Shown here one piece after another: positions 8,301 to 17,800 of a stretch of 39,074 bases of DNA. The translations under genes were made by a program, and so were the position numbers. The notes beneath the pieces were generated by a model, which was given only the letters and a program-made list of their open reading frames with translations, made no database searches and was not told where the DNA came from. This DNA comes from Phycisphaerae bacterium (GTDB lineage: Bacteria > Planctomycetota > Phycisphaerae > Sedimentisphaerales > Anaerobacaceae), in assembly GCA_030604525.1 (NCBI GenBank), contig JAUVVQ010000019.1:1-39074 (forward strand). The letters run 5' to 3'. Positions within the stretch are counted from its first letter, which is position 1, and each line of letters begins with the position of its first letter.

Positions 8301-9504
8301 GTTAGTCGTGTTGGTATTAGTCGTTTTGACGAACGGGAGCGTTTCGTCAAGCAAGCCCTTAGCAAGGCAGAGTTTGCTTTTATCTTATAAGGTTCCAGAT
8401 AAGATAAGCAGTCAGAGGGCACTGGATATTATAGATACGCTGGAGAGGTTTTTGGTTAACTGCGATGACGATTATCTGGAATGCAGGATAAGATACAGGA
8501 CAGGAGTGCTGTATTTTAAGGCGGGGATGGAGGATGAGGCGGTTAAGCGATTTTTGTCGGTTGCGCATAAAGAGGATTGTTGTGCGGAAATACGTGTTTG
8601 CAGTTTTAATATGGCTGGTCAGATACTTCAGATGAGTGGTGATTATTCTAAGGCGCTTGAAGTATATGATGAATTGATAGAGACAGCAAAAAGGCAGAGA
8701 GAGGGTTCGGAGCCGGGAGCTTTTAGTCCTGCGGTAGAGAAACTTTTATTGCTTTCGATATTTTCGAGGGGCCGGCTATATCAGATGGATGGTAATTATT
8801 CGGCAGCGATTTCCGAATACAAAAGAGTTTCTGGACTGTTCAAGGGCAAGGATTTCGAAGGGGTTGATAATTATATTGCTTTGGCGGAGGACATGGTCTC
8901 GCAGCTTTATTTGAAGCAGGATGATACGGCGGGTTATTTAAAGACAGCCGGGGATTTGATTGAAGCTTTTCCGGATTATTATCGAACAGCAGTTATAAAG
9001 CTGGAACGTGAGTGTGTTAGATTTTTGAAGGAAAATTCTTATAAGATAAGTTTTCCCGGGGGCAGTTTCAGTGCACCGGCAAGGTTGATAGCTTATTTTC
9101 GCGAAGAGCGAGGGGAGGGGGAAAAGCAAGAGGTTGCCGAGCTGCTGGAAGGGCTTTGCGAGCAGGAGCAGGAAGGGTTTGGTGGTTTTTTGTTAAGATA
9201 TCATTATGCCTGTCTGCTGGATTTTCTGGGTGATAAAGAGAGAAGCATTGAGCTTTTTTCGCAGGTTTGTTCGCTGGATACGGATGAGATAACTGATGAT
9301 GAGAGTCAGCGGCGGATATGTGAAATCATAAGGAATTATTCAAAATTGCAGCGGGTGATTATAATGGGTGATATGGGAGATTATAATCGTTGTTTGGAGC
9401 TATTGTCTACTTTGGATATACCGCCTGATGATGGTCATTTAACAGATTTGTTGAAATCGATAAAGAAAGATATCAAAACGCTTAAAAGGGAGAATGTAAA
9501 ATGA
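8269..9504 (+). CDS. Exported TPR-like protein
   Basis: A 411-aa protein with an N-terminal signal peptide (KLVVLVLVVLTNGSVSSS, residues 11-28). The mature part is helical with TPR-like units at about 74-100 (RYRTGVLYFKAGMEDEAVKR), 111-140 (MAGQILQMSGDYSKALEVYD) and 163-190 (FSRGRLYQMDGNYSAAISEY), which suggests protein-protein scaffolding in the periplasm. GAGG lies just upstream of the ATG. It overlaps both neighbours: 32 bp with the upstream gene, and ATGA with the downstream gene. No enzymatic motif is visible. Confidence 0.8.
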   Translation: MGIRKKGNLIKLVVLVLVVLTNGSVSSSKPLARQSLLLSYKVPDKISSQRALDIIDTLERFLVNCDDDYLECRIRYRTGVLYFKAGMEDEAVKRFLSVAHKEDCCAEIRVCSFNMAGQILQMSGDYSKALEVYDELIETAKRQREGSEPGAFSPAVEKLLLLSIFSRGRLYQMDGNYSAAISEYKRVSGLFKGKDFEGVDNYIALAEDMVSQLYLKQDDTAGYLKTAGDLIEAFPDYYRTAVIKLERECVRFLKENSYKISFPGGSFSAPARLIAYFREERGEGEKQEVAELLEGLCEQEQEGFGGFLLRYHYACLLDFLGDKERSIELFSQVCSLDTDEITDDESQRRICEIIRNYSKLQRVIIMGDMGDYNRCLELLSTLDIPPDDGHLTDLLKSIKKDIKTLKRENVK

Positions 9505-10898
9505 TTTGTAAATTGTTGGCAGTTTTTTCCAAAGGCAGGCCGGGTTTGTCTGTGTTTTTGGGTGTTGTCGTTTTGCCGGGTATTTTTGTTTGTTTTGCAA
9601 GCGGCAATGATAAAGTGAGCGGATATACATTTTCTGACTTTTACAATGCGTTAGAGCTTTACGAAGACGAGCGTTGTTTGGAAACAGGTGAGGCGATATT
9701 TGAGAATCTCAGGACAAAACACGGGGAGAATTCGGGTTTTATCGCTTTAAAATCTCGTTTTCAGGCGGCGGAATTTTTGGTCAAGCGGATGATAAATGAG
9801 TTAAAGCGTGCGACGGGCAGGCAGTTATTTGCTAAGAGCGGGCAGGTTTTCGGGTATGGAGAGATACATACATCGAAGCAAGCTCTTATGGTGGCACCGG
9901 CGAAGAGTTTTCATGAGGATTCTCTGGGACTTTTCAGGAATCCAGTGAAGATTAAAGATTTAGAGGATGCGGAGAAGCGGTTTTTGTCGAGTTATTATGA
10001 TTTTCGATTACAGAGATTGACGGAGGTTGTAGCGCGTGCGGGTCAGGCACTTGCGATAGCGGAGCCGGATTTCGAGGGGACATATAATTATACACTTGTT
10101 TTGCCTCTTCTTCATAGTTCAGAGGAGCATCCTGTGTGGATAGCAGTTTTGCCCCGGTGGATGCGTCGTTCGGGACAGCTTCGTTCGCTTTCGGATTCGT
10201 CTCTGCTGCATTACGGACTGAGCTTTCAGGCGATGGTTCTTGGGCGAGCCGCTGCGAAGATGGACGGAGAGGAATTTTCCAAGGTTGACTTTTACAAGTC
10301 GGCAGCCAAGAAGGCGGGGGTTTGGAACGCTCATATTGCGTCGGATTGCCTGCGAAGGGCTATTGGGATTACCCCTGCTGAGCAGGTCGATGATATAGTT
10401 GGTCTTCATTTTGATATATTACAATTGTGGTTGGATTCCAGTAACTTTGTCCTTGCTGCAGGTCAGTCGCGAACGATATATGAAACTTTTCCGGAGCACG
10501 GGCGGGCGGGAAAGGCAATATGGCTTTATTACTATTCGTTATCAAGGGCTGGTAAGTCCGAGGAAATACTTATGAATATTGACGGAGCTATATCAGATAA
10601 AAGGGCTGAGGCATATAAATCAAAGCTTATGTATATAAAGTGGTGGGCGCTTCGCAGGGGTGGCGGTAAGCTGGGGATGATAGCGGGTTTAGAATATAAG
10701 TTATTAAAACGATATGGTAATAATCCGATAGTTGCTCCGATTTTGCTTTCGCGTGCGACAGATTCATTGGCGAAGCAGGATTATGGCCAGGTCTATAATA
10801 TACTCAACCGTCTTAAGGAGAAATTTCCTTCCGCCGAGGCGACAAAACAGGCGGAAAAGATGCTGAAAAAATTAAAAAATGCTGATGCGATTAAGTAG
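9501..10898 (+). CDS. Exported protein with C-terminal TPR-like repeats
   Basis: A 465-aa protein starting at an ATGA overlap with the preceding TPR-like gene, so the two are probably co-translated. A hydrophobic N-terminal segment (about 15-34) looks like a signal peptide or anchor. The C-terminal 150 residues carry helical repeats with TPR character (for example SLAKQDYGQVYNILNRLKEK). The middle has no motif I can name. Its place between a TPR-like protein and a sulfatase-fold lipoprotein suggests an envelope complex served by the ABC transporter. That role is inference. Confidence 0.78.
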   Translation: MICKLLAVFSKGRPGLSVFLGVVVLPGIFVCFASGNDKVSGYTFSDFYNALELYEDERCLETGEAIFENLRTKHGENSGFIALKSRFQAAEFLVKRMINELKRATGRQLFAKSGQVFGYGEIHTSKQALMVAPAKSFHEDSLGLFRNPVKIKDLEDAEKRFLSSYYDFRLQRLTEVVARAGQALAIAEPDFEGTYNYTLVLPLLHSSEEHPVWIAVLPRWMRRSGQLRSLSDSSLLHYGLSFQAMVLGRAAAKMDGEEFSKVDFYKSAAKKAGVWNAHIASDCLRRAIGITPAEQVDDIVGLHFDILQLWLDSSNFVLAAGQSRTIYETFPEHGRAGKAIWLYYYSLSRAGKSEEILMNIDGAISDKRAEAYKSKLMYIKWWALRRGGGKLGMIAGLEYKLLKRYGNNPIVAPILLSRATDSLAKQDYGQVYNILNRLKEKFPSAEATKQAEKMLKKLKNADAIK

Positions 10899-10907
10899 GA
10901 TGTTACT

Positions 10908-12257
10908 ATGCGGAGGATATATTATCAGTGTTTTTTAATTTTCCTTGCGTTTACTCTTTTATTTATTACCGGCTGCAGTTTTGAAGCAGGGAAGGTTTCA
11001 AAGAGAGGATTTGTTAGAGAGAGGGCTTGGCCGAATGTGATATTGATAACAATCAGCTCGCTTCGGGCGGACCATATCGGATGTTTTGGTTATGAGCGCG
11101 AGACGAGTCCTTTTTTTGATGAGTTTGCCAAAGAGAATATTCTTTTTACGGAGTGTTTTTCCACATCGAGCTGGATGATGCCTGCTACCGGTTCGATTTT
11201 TACGTCTTTGTATCCTTATGAACATAGAGCGAGTCATATCAATAATTCGCTTTCGGCTGAATGTGAGACATTGGCTGAAATACTCAGGGAAGAGGGTTAC
11301 TACACGGCGGGGTTTTGCTGTAATCCGCGGCTTTCCTCAGGGAGTGGTTTCGCCCAGGGATTTTCCTATTATGACGATTACAGTGTCAAGCTGCTTTTGG
11401 ATAGTGTTACTTTTGGTGAGGGCGGGAAGGTTGACATTAACAAGTCGAGAAGCAACGGACTGATTAATGGCGCAGTTATCAGATGGTTAGGTAACAACAG
11501 GCACAAGCCGTTTTTTTTGTTTGTGCATTATTATGACAATCACTGGGATTATTCTCCCGGCTCTGGTTACGATAAGCTTTTTGATGCTGATTACAGCGGT
11601 GGTATTGATGGGAGCGGGATATCGGATGAGCCGTTATACAGTAACAGGCCGTCACCGGAAGATGTGAAGCATATAATTGCTTTGTATGACGGTGAAGTCA
11701 GGCGGACTGATGCGGACCTTGGTGACTTATTAGGATTTTTAGAGAAGCAGGGCTTGATGGAGGAGTCGATAGTTATTGTGGCCGGCGACCACGGAGAGGA
11801 GTTTTATGAGCATGGTCATACGAGTCATCACGGTGTTTATGATGAGCATATTCATATACCTGCTGCAATATCTTTGCCTGGTGAAGGATATAAAGGTGAG
11901 GTTATAGATTCACTTGTCAGCGGTCTTGATATTATGCCGACTGTTCTGGACTTGGTTGGTGTAGAAATACCTTCCGTCTGTCACGGCAAGAGTTTGGTGC
12001 CTGTTATCGAAGGTGAGAAGGGAGAGCTGAGGGACAGTCTGTTTATTGAGTATACCGGCGGGGCGGAGCCGGATGCGTTTGCAGTCAGGTCGAAGAGATA
12101 TAAGGTTGTGCAGACCGAAGGGAGGGTTTTTGGCTTTGATTTGTTAAAGGACCCCGGCGAGCAAAATGAGATTGGTCGGGAAAATTTCACAGAGGGGATG
12201 AAGGCGGGGTTGGAAAAGCTGGAAAGGGAAACGGCTATGATAAGAGGGTCGGGATAA
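10908..12257 (+). CDS. Sulfatase-fold lipoprotein, probably catalytically inactive
   Basis: A 449-aa alkaline phosphatase/sulfatase superfamily protein. The lipobox is FITGC, with Cys23 as the lipid site. The fold shows in NVILITIS-SLRADHIGCFGY (43-62), PATGSIFTSLYPYEHR (92-107) and AGDHGEEFYEHGHTSHH (292-308). The first metal Asp of the usual I-D-x-L-R-A-D-H motif is Ser50. The nucleophile position (Cys, Ser or Thr, two residues before the conserved Pro) is Met90. D54, D294 and H295 remain. Sulfatase activity is therefore doubtful, and a binding or structural role is more likely. It ends the plus-strand ABC/TPR cluster, 9 bp after the previous gene. Confidence 0.85.
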   Translation: MRRIYYQCFLIFLAFTLLFITGCSFEAGKVSKRGFVRERAWPNVILITISSLRADHIGCFGYERETSPFFDEFAKENILFTECFSTSSWMMPATGSIFTSLYPYEHRASHINNSLSAECETLAEILREEGYYTAGFCCNPRLSSGSGFAQGFSYYDDYSVKLLLDSVTFGEGGKVDINKSRSNGLINGAVIRWLGNNRHKPFFLFVHYYDNHWDYSPGSGYDKLFDADYSGGIDGSGISDEPLYSNRPSPEDVKHIIALYDGEVRRTDADLGDLLGFLEKQGLMEESIVIVAGDHGEEFYEHGHTSHHGVYDEHIHIPAAISLPGEGYKGEVIDSLVSGLDIMPTVLDLVGVEIPSVCHGKSLVPVIEGEKGELRDSLFIEYTGGAEPDAFAVRSKRYKVVQTEGRVFGFDLLKDPGEQNEIGRENFTEGMKAGLEKLERETAMIRGSG

Positions 12258-12267
12258 GCTAAGCTGA

Positions 12268-12459
12268 GAAAACAGGTTACGTTTTAGCGAGGACAAAAGC
12301 GATTTGCGGGGGGAGAAATCCAAAACTTTTTTACTAAATTTTCCTGATGGGACTCGTGTATTTGATGAAGAATTTCTCAGTGTGGATTATATATGGGAAA
12401 ATGGTAAGCCCGGCAGAGGAAGATACTCTGCTACAGCTTCTTTTCTGATATATTTTTAA
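12268..12459 (+). pseudogene. Possible gene fragment without start codon
   Basis: After the sulfatase-like gene, a 64-codon frame bounded by TGA (12265-12267) and TAA (12457-12459) reads like protein (for example LLNFPDGTRVFDEEF and YIWENGKPGRGRYSA), but has no ATG or GTG near its beginning. It could be a remnant of a larger gene. I do not recognise it. Confidence 0.25.
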
Positions 12460-12497
12460 AGACGAACTCTCTGGATTTATAAAGTTTATCGGCTATT

Positions 12498-12917
12498 TTA
12501 TCGTCTATTGCTGGATTTTTTAATAAGCCAGGTATCTTTTTCTTTTTGCAGGGTAAGTGTCAATGTCATTGTGTCGCCGGAGATAGTGGTGATGTTAACG
12601 GGGTCAACTACGGCGGTGTTATCTTCTATCCGGATGTCGGCGTTTTCGATGTCAATTTTGATGTCATCGAGATAGCCCTGGGCGATTATTGACTCGAGGA
12701 AATCATTTACCTGCTGTTTATCCGCACTGTTTTGTGAGGTGAACTCTTCAGAGTAGTTTTTCATTATTTCATCGATGTTCTGCCCAAGCATAGCGGTTTT
12801 CCAATTGTCCATTCTATTGTTGATAAGTTCCCGGTCGGTGGGGCCTAACCGGCATCCGCTGATGCAGACTGCCGCAGTGAGGATTAGACAGAGTTTTGGG
12901 ATGATGGATTTGCTCAT
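12498..12917 (-). CDS. Small NTF2/SnoaL-like lipoprotein
   Basis: A 139-aa lipoprotein starting at the ATG at 12917, which has a strong AGGAGG ribosome binding site six bases upstream; an in-frame extension to 13007 lacks one. The signal peptide runs to a lipobox ISGC with Cys22. The mature part begins with a helix typical of NTF2-like proteins (MDNWKTAMLGQNIDEIMKNYSEEF), followed by beta strands ending DTWLIKKS. This matches the SnoaL/DUF4440 style of cone fold, usually used for ligand binding. It is encoded convergently with the ABC cluster. Confidence 0.8.
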   Translation of the reverse strand: MSKSIIPKLCLILTAAVCISGCRLGPTDRELINNRMDNWKTAMLGQNIDEIMKNYSEEFTSQNSADKQQVNDFLESIIAQGYLDDIKIDIENADIRIEDNTAVVDPVNITTISGDTMTLTLTLQKEKDTWLIKKSSNRR

Positions 12918-13187
12918 AATTTTCCTCCTGTCAGGTTTACGCTTTTTTAGTTCGATACGACTCAAGAAAACATCCAGGAAGCTAATATTTTTAAAGCGTG
13001 TCGTCAAGGGATAATTTTCTAAAGTTTTTTTCTTGTTTCAGTGATAGGTTACGAAGCTGTTGGCCTGGAATTGGCTTTGGCGGATAGATTTTTTAATCTT
13101 ATATGACGGAGGCGGAAATAAACTTGACCTTGAGAGATTGGGAGCGTAGTATTTTCGTAAGAAAAGTTATGTTTCGAGAGAATTCTG

Positions 13188-14786
13188 ATGTTGCTATTTA
13201 TGCGATTAAATCAGCGAAAGATTCTGTTTTTAACAGTATGTTTGATTTGCCCGGTTATAATCGGCTGCGTGCAGAAGGCGAAGGTCCCTGAGAGTGCGAC
13301 GATAACTCAGGCCGGTTCGATTGGCGAAATAGGTGAGGTTTTTTTACCTGGCGCAATCCGTGTCGGCGGTTACGGTATTGTTGGTTCGCTCAATGGGACT
13401 GGCTCGGCAGAATGTCCGCCCAATATAAGAAGCTATCTTAGTCAATACATTTTGAAACAATCCATGAATCTGGATGCAGATGAAATAATTAACAGTATGA
13501 ATACGGCGGTTGTCCAGATTGAAGGCATCATGCCGGCGGGTTCTTACGAGGGACAAAGATTCGATTTATCAGTGAGGGCGATTGAGGGTTCTCAAACCAC
13601 TTCGCTGCAAGGCGGGTGGCTGTATAGTGCGGACCTTAAGCCGGCCGACAGGATTAGTTCGTCAGTGAAAATTTTAGCCAGCGGCAAGGGGCCTGTTTTT
13701 ATTAATCCTCTGGGTAAGGGTTCGGTGGAGCAAAGGAGCGGTTATGTTCTTGGAGGCGGAATAGTGCTTGATGAATACAACATAAGGATATTGCTTCGTC
13801 AGCCGGATTACCGTACATCCAGCATTCTTCGCAACCGCATAAACGAGCGTTTCGGTGGTAAGGCAGCACGGGCGTTGTCGCCAAGTCTTGTAGAAGTAAA
13901 ATCGCCCGAAAAATACAGGAAACGGAAAATAGACTTCCAATCTCTTCTTCGAGCTACTCCGTTGTCCGAAGGTCCTCAAACCGGAAAGGACAGGATAATC
14001 AAACTGGTTGCTAAGATGGTCTCTTCGGAGAACAAGGGTGAGGCGGAAATTGCCCTTGAGGCGATTGGAAAAAAGTGTTTACCGCAGATTTGGCCTTTGC
14101 TAAATTCTTCCGATGATGAAGTGAAACTTTGTTCGGCAAGGTGTATGCTTAATCTTGGTAGCGATAAAGGGCTTCAGGTGCTTCGCGAGATTGCACTTGA
14201 TAAAGAATCTTTATATCGTCTTGAGGCGTTGGGGGCGATTAAGGATTCTGGTGGACGTGAAAATGCAGGGGCGATTTCCCGTTTGCTTGTCAGGGACGAG
14301 GATTTCAAAGTTAAGCTTGCGGCTTATAAAACTTTGATAGAGCTGAATGATATAGCGGTGACAACTGAGCTTATAGGCCGCAAATTTTATCTTGACCATG
14401 TAGCCCAGGCGAATTACAAGGGCATTTATGTCACTCGAAGCGGCAAGCCGCGGATAGTGATTTTCGGAGCTCCAATCTATTGCAGGAGAGGTGTTTTCGC
14501 CCAGTCATCTAACGGGAATATTGTGATAAATTCTCCGCAGGGACAGGAGGAACTGATGATATTGCGTAAGCATCCCAATCTTCGCAATGCTCCTCCGATT
14601 AAGCGGAGCAGCTCTTTTGAGATTAGCGATATAATTAGAAATCTGGCTGCGGAGCTGAAAGCTTCGGAAAGGCAGTGGCTGGATGTAACTTATGCTGAAA
14701 TCATATCCCTTCTACAAAAGATGTGTCAACAAGGTGCTATACAAGCGGAATTTCGTGCTGGTCCGCTTCCTGAAACAGTTCCTTAA
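13188..14786 (+). CDS. FlgI-like (flagellar P-ring domain) lipoprotein with HEAT-type repeats
   Basis: A 532-aa lipoprotein: signal sequence and lipobox VIIGC with Cys27. Residues 45-235 match flagellar P-ring protein FlgI: GYGIVGSLNGTG (61-72, FlgI G-Y-G-L-V-x-G-L-N-G-T-G-D), AVVQIEGIMPAGSYEGQRFDLSV (107-129) and SLQGGWL. From about 268 to 390 come helical repeats of HEAT type (LPQIWPLLNSSDDEVKLCSARCMLNLG; ALGAIKDSGG). FlgI proper is about 370 aa and not a lipoprotein, and no flagellar genes adjoin this one. It may form a ring-like outer-membrane or periplasmic scaffold. A second ATG at 13200 is an alternative start. It lies 106 bp upstream of smc. Confidence 0.82.
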   Translation: MLLFMRLNQRKILFLTVCLICPVIIGCVQKAKVPESATITQAGSIGEIGEVFLPGAIRVGGYGIVGSLNGTGSAECPPNIRSYLSQYILKQSMNLDADEIINSMNTAVVQIEGIMPAGSYEGQRFDLSVRAIEGSQTTSLQGGWLYSADLKPADRISSSVKILASGKGPVFINPLGKGSVEQRSGYVLGGGIVLDEYNIRILLRQPDYRTSSILRNRINERFGGKAARALSPSLVEVKSPEKYRKRKIDFQSLLRATPLSEGPQTGKDRIIKLVAKMVSSENKGEAEIALEAIGKKCLPQIWPLLNSSDDEVKLCSARCMLNLGSDKGLQVLREIALDKESLYRLEALGAIKDSGGRENAGAISRLLVRDEDFKVKLAAYKTLIELNDIAVTTELIGRKFYLDHVAQANYKGIYVTRSGKPRIVIFGAPIYCRRGVFAQSSNGNIVINSPQGQEELMILRKHPNLRNAPPIKRSSSFEISDIIRNLAAELKASERQWLDVTYAEIISLLQKMCQQGAIQAEFRAGPLPETVP

Positions 14787-14892
14787 TTGTCAAGAAAGAA
14801 TAGCACATCGGCCGATAATAATATTGTGTTTTTACTTGTGAATCGTTTTGAAATGGAATTTTAGTAATTAAACAGGACTACAGGGACGGGAA

Positions 14893-17800
14893 ATGCGGCT
14901 TAAAAAGATTGAACTCGACGGATTTAAAAGTTTTGCTGATAAGACGGAATTTAGTTTTGATTCGCCAATTACAGTAATAGTGGGACCTAATGGTTGTGGA
15001 AAGAGTAACATAGTTGATGCTGTAAAGTGGGTTCTTGGCGAACAGAGTGTCAAGAGTCTTAGAAGCGACCGGATGTCGGATGTCATTTTCAGCGGCAGCT
15101 CCAGCAGGAAATCTTCCGGAACCGCCGAGGTTAGTTTGTATATGTCGAATCCGGAGGAGCCGGGGACGGGTAGATTGCCGATAGATTCAGAGGAGATTCA
15201 GGTAACTCGTCGGATTTATAAGAGCGGCGAGAGTGAATATTCGATAAATAATAAACCCTGCCGGCTGCGTGATATACGTGAGATGTTTATGGATACCGGT
15301 ATTGGCGCCAAGGCATATTCGATTATCGAGCAGGGTCAGATAGAGCAGGTTTTGAATGCATCGAGTTCTGACAGGAGAGTGATATTTGAAGAAGCGGCAG
15401 GTATCAGCAAGTATAAAGCACACAAGAAAGAAGCTCTTCGGAGACTTGAGCGGACGGAGCAAAATCTTCTTCGTTTGGCGGATATTCTCAGTGAAATTCA
15501 AAAGCAGCTAAGGAGTGTCAAGCTTCAGGCGGGCAAGGCGAGGAACTATCTGAGATATACGGACCGGCTTAAGGAATTACAGGTAAGTTACCGTCTGGCA
15601 GAATATAACCAGTTGAAGTTGGACAGCCGTCAAAAACGGAAGCATCTTGACGTGCTTGAAGACCAGCTTGCTTCCGTAGCGGCTAAGTTAGGCAGGGAAG
15701 ATTCTTATCTCAGCGAGCTTAGCCGGAAGATAACCGAAAAAGAGCATCAGCTCAGCCGGGCTGACAATTCTATGGTTGAGATTCAAAGCAGGATTGAGCA
15801 AAAGCTTCAGCGTATAGAATTCCTGCAGAGCAGGATTAAAGAGCTGCAGGAGAGGCAGAGCACGGCTCAGAGGAGGATAACGGAATTAAAGGAACAAAAG
15901 GCCCGTCTTGATGGCGGCCTGGAGAAATACAGAGAGGAACAATCAGATTGTGAGCTGCGCGGTGAGAAGAATGATTATCAAAGCCGGGGAATCCAGCAGC
16001 AGCTTCAGGAAGTGACAGAGCAGTGCGCCTCACTGGCAGCTGATTTGGAGGATGAGAAATCCGGTATTATCGATATAGTCCGTCGCACAGCTCAACTGCA
16101 TAATGAACTTCAGAGCATTTCATCCTACCGCGACAGTTTGTCTAACCAGAAACAAAAACTTGCCGACCGAGCAGAGGATGCCCGGGGGGCTTTAGAGGGA
16201 CTTTTCTCTGAGAAGGCGCAAAATAATGCCCGCCTGGAAGACATTGAAAACGTCCTGGAAGAATTGCAGAGCAATCTTGATTGCAAGAGCAAAGAATTAG
16301 AAGAGCTGGTTGAGTCAATTCAGGAAGACAGGGAACGAGGTGCGCAAAGCAAAGAGGCCAGAAGTGCGTTGAATAGTGAATTTAAAATTCTCAAAGATAT
16401 GGAGGAGAAGCGGGAAGGTATCGGTCAGGCGGCGAAGCTGCTTTTAGAGGAGCGTTCGGGCCATTCCGGCCAATTTGGTTACGTAGAGGGTGTTTTGGCG
16501 GAGAAGGTTTCAGTTGATATGGAATATGCCGGTGCGGTGGAAGCGGCTCTGGAAGGTTATTCTAATGCCCTGATTGCCACCGACAGCAATAAAGTGCTTG
16601 CGGATAAGGAGACTATTGAGAAGCTTGACGGGAGGGTTAACTTTTTGTGTCTGGATAAAATCGAGCCGTTCTCCGACAAAGCGGATTTGACCGATTATGA
16701 CGGCGTTAAGGGCAGGTTGGTTGAGTTCGTGGATTTCGAGCCGAGATATGCCGTCTTGATGTGGCGACTTTTAGGTAAAGTAATTCTTGTTGATTCGATA
16801 GACAGTGCCGGTCAGTTAGCAGAGAGCTTATCCAGCGATTATAAGTTTGTCACTTTGGCGGGAGGATTGCTTTCAAAGGACGGGATGATAAAGCTTGGTC
16901 CGGTAGGCAGGCGGACAGGTCTTATTTCCCGTAAAAGCCGTCTGCAGCAATTGGAAGCGACTATAAAGACAATCACGGAGCAGATAGCAGGAACGGAATC
17001 TTCGATTGGGGAAAAGCTGCAGAGAAATAAACATCTTGAGAAAAGAAGCAAGGAACTGAGAACCGCCTTTTACGAGGCGAATACCGAGAAGATACAGGTC
17101 AATTCAAAACTTGCGGCCTTAGAGCAGGATATTAAACGATTGCGTGAAGAACAGCCGCTGATTGACAGTGAGATGGATATGCTTGAGACGCAAATTAAGC
17201 AATCGGTGCAAAATGAATATAACTCAAAACAAAAGCTTGAGGAAATGGAGACGGTAAACGAGGAGCATAATGCGCAGATACAGGAGCTTGAGAGTCAACA
17301 TGCCCAAAAGAAGCAATTGCGGCAGAAGCTTAGCGACAAGCTAACCGAGCTAAAAGTTTCTGCAGGCCAGATAACCGAGCAAAAGAGGTCGGCTGCACAA
17401 ACTATCGAATCTCTTGATAATCAGATAGCTGCGAATCGTGAATCCGTCGTGGCGTCACAGAAGGAAGCGGAACTCTGCAGCAGACAGACAGTAGAAGCCG
17501 GAAGGGATATTTTGAGCTGCGAATCTGATGTTTCCGAGCTTTACGCACAAAAGGACAAAGGCAAAGAAGGCACGCAATCCCTTAATAAAGAAATCGAACA
17601 GATGCTTGCCGAACGTCAGCAGGCAGAGGGGACGCTGCGGGAGAAAAGGATGAGGCATGAGGATATTGAGCATCAGGCAGGTGAGGTCAAAATCGCTTTA
17701 AGCCAAATAGAGGTCAAGGAACAGGACCTTGTTGAAAGAGTTCAGGAAGAATTAGAGATGGATTTGGCTGCTTCTTATGAGGATTACGAAGAAGAAGCGG

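Noticed and set aside
12918-13007. N-terminal extension of the NTF2-like lipoprotein
   Set aside because: The ATG at 12917 has an AGGAGG and starts a perfect lipoprotein signal peptide; the longer form would bury it.
13103-13291. A 62-codon plus-strand ORF with an ATG preceding the FlgI-like gene
   Set aside because: It overlaps the FlgI-like lipoprotein by about 100 bp in another frame, ends in RLRAEGEGP with no recognisable fold, and the lipobox in the other frame is clearly real. It is probably 5' untranslated sequence.
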